From: HRBIN23 sp046294495
GTDB taxonomy: Bacteria; Chloroflexota; Dehalococcoidia; Lucifugimonadales; HRBIN23
Length of the DNA stretch: 9,736 nucleotides
Assembly: GCA_046294495.1 (NCBI GenBank)
Contig: JBKBKV010000058.1
Location: forward strand, 1 to 9,736
Direction of reading: 5' to 3'
In this document: piece after piece, positions 6,118-9,736 of the stretch
Layout of the letters: every line of letters starts with the position of its first letter
Position numbering within the stretch: position 1 is the first letter of the stretch
The notes under the pieces: model-generated
What the model was told of the DNA's origin: nothing
Databases searched by the model: none
What the model saw: the letters and a program-made list of their open reading frames with translations, nothing else
Program-made: the position numbers and the translations under genes

Positions 6118-7155
6118 CTAACTCATTGAAGGCCGTGGGTGTAGGGAGGCGACAAACTCGGTAAGAAGGGCGGCCAGGAAGCTCACGCCGGCCACCGCCT
6201 GGGGATAGGGCATTCGCATGGGCGCTACCAGGGCCAGGTAGCCTTGCGATGTGAAAGGTGTCCCATAGGGAGCCAGCACCAGACTGAAGGGGTGAAGGGC
6301 ATCTTCGGGGTTCTCGTCGCCGATGACCACACGCATCCCTTTCTCCGGGGCAAGCGAAAGGATGGCTTGGGTGAGGCGGCCCTTCTCCACCATACCTACC
6401 AGACCCCGGACCTCGGATAGTTTGGCCACATCGGGGTGGCTCATCAGGTATGCAAGCCCCTCGGCGGCCCACTCTATCGCCTCATCAGCCTCGGCACGCC
6501 TCATGATACGCAGGACAGCCCGCATAACCTGGCGCTCAAAGTGGCTGAGACGCCCTAGAAGGAGGGCTATCTCCCTGCGCCCAAGCCCGCCCGCCAGAGC
6601 ATTGAGACGCGCAGCCACCTGTTCCAGGGCATGGGGAGTCAGGGGTGCCTCCAGGGGGAAGAGTTCCTTACACACCTCTGCGTCCTCCAGCACCACCACC
6701 AGGAGGGCTAACAGTTCCTCCAGACTCACCAGTTCCACATGGCGCAAGCGCACCGGTTTGTCCCTGGGGATCACGCTTATAGCCATATTGTGCAGAAGTT
6801 CTGCCAGGCTCTCGGCAGCCAGCCTGGCCCATACCTCCAGGTCGCGGTGTGCAGAGACGAAGCGTTTGCGAAGGCGCTGACGCACGGGTTCGGGTATCTC
6901 CACCGGCTCAGCCAAATACTCCACATAGTAGCGATACCCCCGCGGGGAGGGGACACCCCCAGCCGAGGTATGGGGACGGCGAATGTAGCCTTCCTCCTCC
7001 AACAACGCCATTTCGTTGCGCACCGTTGCCGGGCTAACACCGAGGCCGTGCTGGCGCACGATGGCTTCCGAAGGCACGGGCTGGCCCAAGGCGATATAAG
7101 TCTGCACAATAGCCTTGAGCACCGCCTTGCGGCGAGGGCTCATCACAGTGTCCAT
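6118..7155 (-). CDS. hrcA: Heat-inducible transcription repressor HrcA
   Basis: A 345-residue repressor of class I heat-shock genes, the usual HrcA length. The N-terminal winged helix has LKAIVQTYIALGQPVPSEAIV and SPATVRNEMALLEEEGYIRRPHTSAGGVPSPRGYRYYVEYL (about 13-81), a near-diagnostic block. The rest matches the GAF-like and dimerisation region, including VVIGDENPEDALHPFSLVLAPYG near the C-terminus. The frame stays open upstream to 7347 but that extension is not HrcA-like and runs across the promoter, so the start is set at MDTVMSPRRK (7155), with AGAAGGGGG 11 nt ahead; ATG 7143 is a second option. It heads an operon with grpE and dnaJ. HrcA normally binds the CIRCE operator and needs GroEL for folding; no CIRCE is visible before this gene. 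Confidence 0.95.
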   Translation of the reverse strand: MDTVMSPRRKAVLKAIVQTYIALGQPVPSEAIVRQHGLGVSPATVRNEMALLEEEGYIRRPHTSAGGVPSPRGYRYYVEYLAEPVEIPEPVRQRLRKRFVSAHRDLEVWARLAAESLAELLHNMAISVIPRDKPVRLRHVELVSLEELLALLVVVLEDAEVCKELFPLEAPLTPHALEQVAARLNALAGGLGRREIALLLGRLSHFERQVMRAVLRIMRRAEADEAIEWAAEGLAYLMSHPDVAKLSEVRGLVGMVEKGRLTQAILSLAPEKGMRVVIGDENPEDALHPFSLVLAPYGTPFTSQGYLALVAPMRMPYPQAVAGVSFLAALLTEFVASLHPRPSMS

Positions 7156-7181
7156 AGCCTGTTTTGCCCCCTTCTGCCCGC

Positions 7182-7211
7182 AATGTAGCATCTGGGGCGA
7201 AGGGGTGTCAA
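7182..7211 (-). promoter_or_regulatory. Promoter of the hrcA-grpE-dnaJ operon
   Basis: On the minus strand a perfect -35 TTGACA (7211 to 7206) is followed after 18 nt by TACATT (7187 to 7182), preceded by TG to form an extended -10, TGCTACATT. Transcription would start near 7175, about 20 nt before the hrcA ATG. This is the best-looking promoter in the window. No CIRCE repeat (TTAGCACTC-N9-GAGTGCTAA) overlaps it. Confidence 0.65.
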
Positions 7212-7225
7212 GGCTATCGCTCCCC
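7194..7225. promoter_or_regulatory. Imperfect inverted repeat flanking the hrcA -35 box
   Basis: GGGGCGA (7194-7200) pairs with TCGCTCCCC (7217-7225) if one or two bases bulge. The -35 TTGACA lies in the 16-nt spacer. Its position would suit an operator, but the arms are G/C-rich in a G/C-rich genome and unlike CIRCE, so chance is a real possibility. Confidence 0.15.
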
Positions 7226-7274
7226 CTCCAGGGCCGCCGGTTCTGTGTCCTTGTTGGGCATGGTTCAGCAGCGA

Positions 7275-7302
7275 TTTCCACCACCCTGATCTGAGGTAAA
7301 AT
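7275..7302 (+). promoter_or_regulatory. Promoter for the MFS gene, placed for a leaderless transcript
   Basis: TAAAAT (7297-7302) matches TATAAT at 5 of 6 positions, with TTTCCA (7275-7280, 4 of 6 to TTGACA) 16 nt upstream. The -10 ends only 6 nt before the GTG at 7309, so transcription would begin at or next to the start codon, giving an mRNA without a leader. The rest of the divergent region 7156-7308 holds only the hrcA promoter and weak repeats. Confidence 0.45.
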
Positions 7303-7308
7303 GGAGAA

Positions 7309-8667
7309 GTGAGCACCAATAGGGAAACAGAAACGGTAACGCCCCAAGAGGACGACCCCAGCCCTGCCATGGCCAAGCTGGGAGAGCCTTCAAGGGTGCG
7401 AACTGCTTCAACGCCCCAGGCCATTACCCTGCGCGCCGGATGGCCCCTTATCGCCGCCTCCTGGGCCGTTTTCTTTATCGGTCTGGGAACGGTGTGGCAC
7501 GCCAACGGCATCTTCCTGGTGCAGTGGGAGCGCACCTTCGGGTGGGGGAGGGGCCTCATCGCCGGGGCCTTCTCCCTAGGCGGAGCCCTCTCAGCCCTAA
7601 CAACCCCCCTGATCGGGAGACTGGCAGACCGCTACAGCGTCCACCGCTTAATCCTAGCCGGGGCGTTGACCATGGGTATGGGGCTAGCCTCCCTGGCCCT
7701 TATCCAGACCCCCTGGCACCTCTACCTTACCTATACCCTGGCCTACATGGGCTTTACCCTGATGGGACATGTGCCCATCGGGGCTACCCTCGCCCGCACC
7801 TTTCAAGAGAGGCGTGCCCTGGCCATTGGCATAGCCCATACAGGTATGGGGAGCGGGGGAATTCTCCTGGCCCCCCTTATCCCCCCACTCATCGCTGGCA
7901 TAGGGTGGCGCTGGACACTAACCGTGGCCGCCCTGGTTACCGTCGGGGTGCTGGTTCCCCTGGGGCTGACCGTATTCCGCCGTGCCCCCCGAGGGGAAAG
8001 GCCACAGGCCCGTCAAGGAGGGCATGGATATACTTTGCGAGAGGCGCTGGGCACCTGGCAGTTCTGGGTGCTGGCCGGAGGATTCGTGTCGGCCAACTTC
8101 GCCCTCAGCGGTGTGGGGGCGCATATGGTGCCCTTCCTGGCGGATAGAGGCGTTTCCCTGCAACGGGGGGCGCTGGCCATTGCCTTGCAAGCCCTCTCCC
8201 ATGTGGGGGGCAAACTCACCTTCGCCTTCCTGGCCGAACATTTCCAGCCCCGTTACCCCCTGGCTGTAGCCTACGCACTGGGGGGGCTAGCCATAGCGTT
8301 GCTGGCATTCGTAGGCGCGCCCTGGACGGCCTATGTGGCCGCATCCTTTGTGGGGCTTGCCATGTCGGCTACGACAGTCTTTCAGCCCATTCTGGGCGCC
8401 CTCTACTTTGGGACACTGGCTTTGGGGGCCATCCTGGGGGTCCTCTTTGCCGTTACCTTCTCCCTCGCCTCTGCTGGGGGGGCAGTGGCAGGCATCATCT
8501 ACGATGCCACAGGTGCTTATCAGCTCCCCTTCCTGCTATTTCTAATGCTCCTGGTCTTGGGAAGCCTGCTTGTGCTGGCCGCAGGGCGCCGGCACACCGC
8601 TCTCGCCCCCACACAGCCTACCCCTTCCCCAGCGCCTTCCGCACCTCGGCCGGCACATCGGTCTTGA
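7309..8667 (+). CDS. Major facilitator superfamily transporter
   Basis: A 452-residue integral membrane protein with about 12 hydrophobic segments, beginning near residue 45 (WPLIAASWAVFFIGLGTV) after a polar N-terminal lead. Between segments 2 and 3 the MFS motif A is present as GRLADRYSVHR (103-113). The central loop is basic (FRRAPRGERPQARQGG) and is followed by LREALGTWQFWVLAGGF, a layout common in monocarboxylate / oxalate-formate type MFS members. The substrate cannot be named. The C-terminus is a Pro/Ala-rich tail whose codons overlap the end of the opposite gene by 50 nt. The GTG start has a TAAAAT box 6 nt upstream and only a very close GGAG, fitting leaderless translation; Met21 is an alternative start. 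It is transcribed divergently from the hrcA operon and shows no functional link to it. Confidence 0.85.
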   Translation: MSTNRETETVTPQEDDPSPAMAKLGEPSRVRTASTPQAITLRAGWPLIAASWAVFFIGLGTVWHANGIFLVQWERTFGWGRGLIAGAFSLGGALSALTTPLIGRLADRYSVHRLILAGALTMGMGLASLALIQTPWHLYLTYTLAYMGFTLMGHVPIGATLARTFQERRALAIGIAHTGMGSGGILLAPLIPPLIAGIGWRWTLTVAALVTVGVLVPLGLTVFRRAPRGERPQARQGGHGYTLREALGTWQFWVLAGGFVSANFALSGVGAHMVPFLADRGVSLQRGALAIALQALSHVGGKLTFAFLAEHFQPRYPLAVAYALGGLAIALLAFVGAPWTAYVAASFVGLAMSATTVFQPILGALYFGTLALGAILGVLFAVTFSLASAGGAVAGIIYDATGAYQLPFLLFLMLLVLGSLLVLAAGRRHTALAPTQPTPSPAPSAPRPAHRS

Positions 8668-9388
8668 TAAAGTCTATCCCCCACCCTGCCAGGGTCTTGG
8701 CTACCTGCGGGTCGTTGACCGTCCACGCATCTACCCACAGGGCGCCGGCGTGGGCGGCTTCCAACACCCCCCTAGAGATGCCTGTCCAATGGGGGTGAAT
8801 TACCTCAGCATTGGCGTAGCGTGCCAGAGCCACATGGTCGCCCACATCCCCCGTGTAGCACACCCCGACAGGAATATGGGGCGCCAGGGCTTTGAAGCGG
8901 CGAACGCAAGGATGGTCAAAGGAGAACACCTCTACCTGCTCCTCCATATCCCAGCGCTTCAGAAGGCCCAGCACCTTCTCCTCTATCCCGGCGTAGCGCA
9001 TGGGGAGGCTCTTCAGTTCAATCTTCAAGTAGATACGCCCCTGTGCCCAGGCCAGCACTTCCCCCAGGGTAAGGATGCGCTGGCCAGCAAACTGGGAGGC
9101 GAACCAAGCCCCGGCGTCCAGGTCGCGCAACTGGGCAAAGGTGTGAGAGGCCACCAGACCCTTTCCATTTGTAGTGCGCTCCAAGGTATGGTCGTGAATG
9201 ACAACGGGGACGCCGTCCTGGGAGAGTTGCACATCCAGTTCTATCGCCTCAGCCCCTTGCTCCAGGGCCAGGATGTAGGCGGAGATGGTGTTCTCCGGGG
9301 CAAAGGCCATGGCCCCTCGGTGGGCTACCACCACAGGGCGATTCTGGCGGACATATTCCCGGTAGGGCAGGCGCGTGGAGATGCGCAT
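8618..9388 (-). CDS. Glycerophosphodiester phosphodiesterase (GDPD family)
   Basis: A 256-residue enzyme predicted to hydrolyse glycerophosphodiesters (from phospholipid head groups) to sn-glycerol-3-phosphate and an alcohol. Motifs in order: VAHRGAMAFAPENT (His 23, Arg 24, Glu 32), AIELDVQLSQDGVPVVIHDHTLERTTNGKG (metal ligands Glu 50 and Asp 52; His 65), KIELKS in the middle strand, and LWVDAWTVND then GIDFIKTDVP near the end, all typical of a complete TIM-barrel GDPD. No signal peptide or membrane segment is seen, so it is probably cytoplasmic. The start at 9388 is supported by AAGGAG 6 nt upstream; the longer open frame to 9463 lies inside lipB. It follows lipB by 14 nt on the same strand, so the two are likely co-transcribed. 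Its 3' end overlaps the MFS gene tail-to-tail. Confidence 0.93.
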   Translation of the reverse strand: MRISTRLPYREYVRQNRPVVVAHRGAMAFAPENTISAYILALEQGAEAIELDVQLSQDGVPVVIHDHTLERTTNGKGLVASHTFAQLRDLDAGAWFASQFAGQRILTLGEVLAWAQGRIYLKIELKSLPMRYAGIEEKVLGLLKRWDMEEQVEVFSFDHPCVRRFKALAPHIPVGVCYTGDVGDHVALARYANAEVIHPHWTGISRGVLEAAHAGALWVDAWTVNDPQVAKTLAGWGIDFIKTDVPAEVRKALGKG

Positions 9389-9394
9389 CTCTTT

Positions 9395-9400
9395 CTCCTT
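9395..9400 (-). promoter_or_regulatory. Ribosome binding site deciding the GDPD start
   Basis: AAGGAG on the minus strand (9400 to 9395) lies 6 nt before the ATG at 9388, in the 14-nt gap after the lipB stop. It rules in this start rather than the upstream in-frame one at 9463. Confidence 0.7.
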
Positions 9401-9402
9401 TT

Positions 9403-9736
9403 TCAGGGGAAGGCGGGGGTCAGCCCCCTCGCCATCCCCCAAACCCGTTCCCCAGGGATCCACTTGGGGGAAGCCCCTAGACTGCTAGCCAAGAAGCGGG
9501 CTACCTGCTCTTTCACCTCTCCCATGTCCACACTGCGCCCCAGAATGCGCTCCAGCGAGGTTACCCCCGCATCGGGCAGCCCGCAGGGGACAATGGCCGA
9601 AAACCAGCACAGGTCGGTGCATACATTAAGGGCGAAGCCGTGCATGGTGATGCCCCGGCTCACCCGCAGCCCAATGGCCCCTATCTTCTCCCCTCCCACC
9701 CAAACCCCCGTGCGCCCGGGTATCCGCTCCCCTTGC
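9403..9736 (-). CDS. lipB: Octanoyl-[ACP]:protein N-octanoyltransferase LipB, C-terminal part (N-terminus outside window)
   Basis: The frame is open from the window edge to a TGA at 9405-9403 and gives about 110 C-terminal residues. They contain the LipB signature GERIPGRTGVWVGGEKIGAIGLRVSRG, then TMHGFALNV, then IVPCGLPDAGVTSLERILG. The catalytic Lys (codon at 9687-9685) and Cys of the PCG motif (codon at 9585-9583) are both present and 34 residues apart, the spacing known for the E. coli enzyme (Lys135, Cys169). LipB transfers octanoyl groups from acyl carrier protein to lipoyl domains, the first step of lipoate synthesis. A GTG at 9699 inside this frame is not the real start, because conserved LipB sequence continues upstream of it. 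A GDPD gene follows at 14 nt. Confidence 0.93.
   Translation of the reverse strand, partial: QGERIPGRTGVWVGGEKIGAIGLRVSRGITMHGFALNVCTDLCWFSAIVPCGLPDAGVTSLERILGRSVDMGEVKEQVARFLASSLGASPKWIPGERVWGMARGLTPAFP

Noticed and set aside
7303..7323. GTGAGCACC as a half CIRCE site near the MFS start
   Set aside because: It does not match TTAGCACTC or GAGTGCTAA well and no partner half lies 9 nt away.
7156..7347. 64-codon N-terminal extension of hrcA
   Set aside because: The residues are not HrcA-like, the total would exceed the usual family length of about 345, and the extension would cover the TTGACA/extended -10 promoter and the MFS start.
1..9736. tRNA, rRNA, CRISPR, insertion sequence, defence island or prophage genes
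   Set aside because: No regular repeat-spacer pattern, no transposase or integrase frame and no cloverleaf-like segment was seen. All long intervals are filled by recognisable cellular genes.

Overview
The window is GC-rich, densely packed bacterial DNA. The gene content (polysaccharide tyrosine kinase with a Tyr-rich tail, a Uma2-family nuclease, an hrcA-grpE-dnaJ group, lipB, and one start that looks leaderless) fits a Chloroflexota-type bacterium, possibly thermophilic. That placement is an inference from gene style, not from any marker search. No rRNA, tRNA, CRISPR array, insertion sequence or prophage gene was seen.

Left part (1-4423, all + strand): an exopolysaccharide / nucleotide-sugar region. 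It holds the C-terminal end of an SDR-type sugar epimerase (1-117), a fused chain-length regulator plus BY-type tyrosine autokinase (192-1793), a close homologue of plant GDP-mannose 3,5-epimerase (1923-2909), a UDP-glucose 4-epimerase-like SDR enzyme (2917-3843), and a Uma2-family putative PD-(D/E)XK nuclease (3863-4423). The enzymes would supply activated sugars (predicted GDP-L-galactose/GDP-L-gulose and a UDP-hexose epimer) to a cell-surface polysaccharide whose assembly the kinase would control.

Middle part (4433-7155, all - strand): a heat-shock operon in the order hrcA-grpE-dnaJ. dnaK is absent from between grpE and dnaJ. A good extended -10 promoter lies in front of hrcA, but no classical CIRCE operator is visible there. 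The dnaJ end converges on the Uma2 gene with a 9-nt gap and a small shared hairpin.

Right part (7156-9736): a divergent intergenic region drives hrcA leftward and an MFS transporter rightward (7309-8667). The MFS gene starts at a GTG placed for leaderless translation and overlaps tail-to-tail by 50 nt with a glycerophosphodiester phosphodiesterase gene (8618-9388, - strand). That gene lies 14 nt downstream of lipB (octanoyltransferase), whose N-terminal part runs off the window end.

Nothing here clearly amounts to a wholly new system. The observations most worth following are the plant-like GDP-mannose 3,5-epimerase in a bacterial polysaccharide cluster, the heat-shock operon lacking both dnaK and a recognisable CIRCE, and the in-frame repeat inside the kinase's tyrosine tail. 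No stretch longer than about 160 bases lacks a gene.
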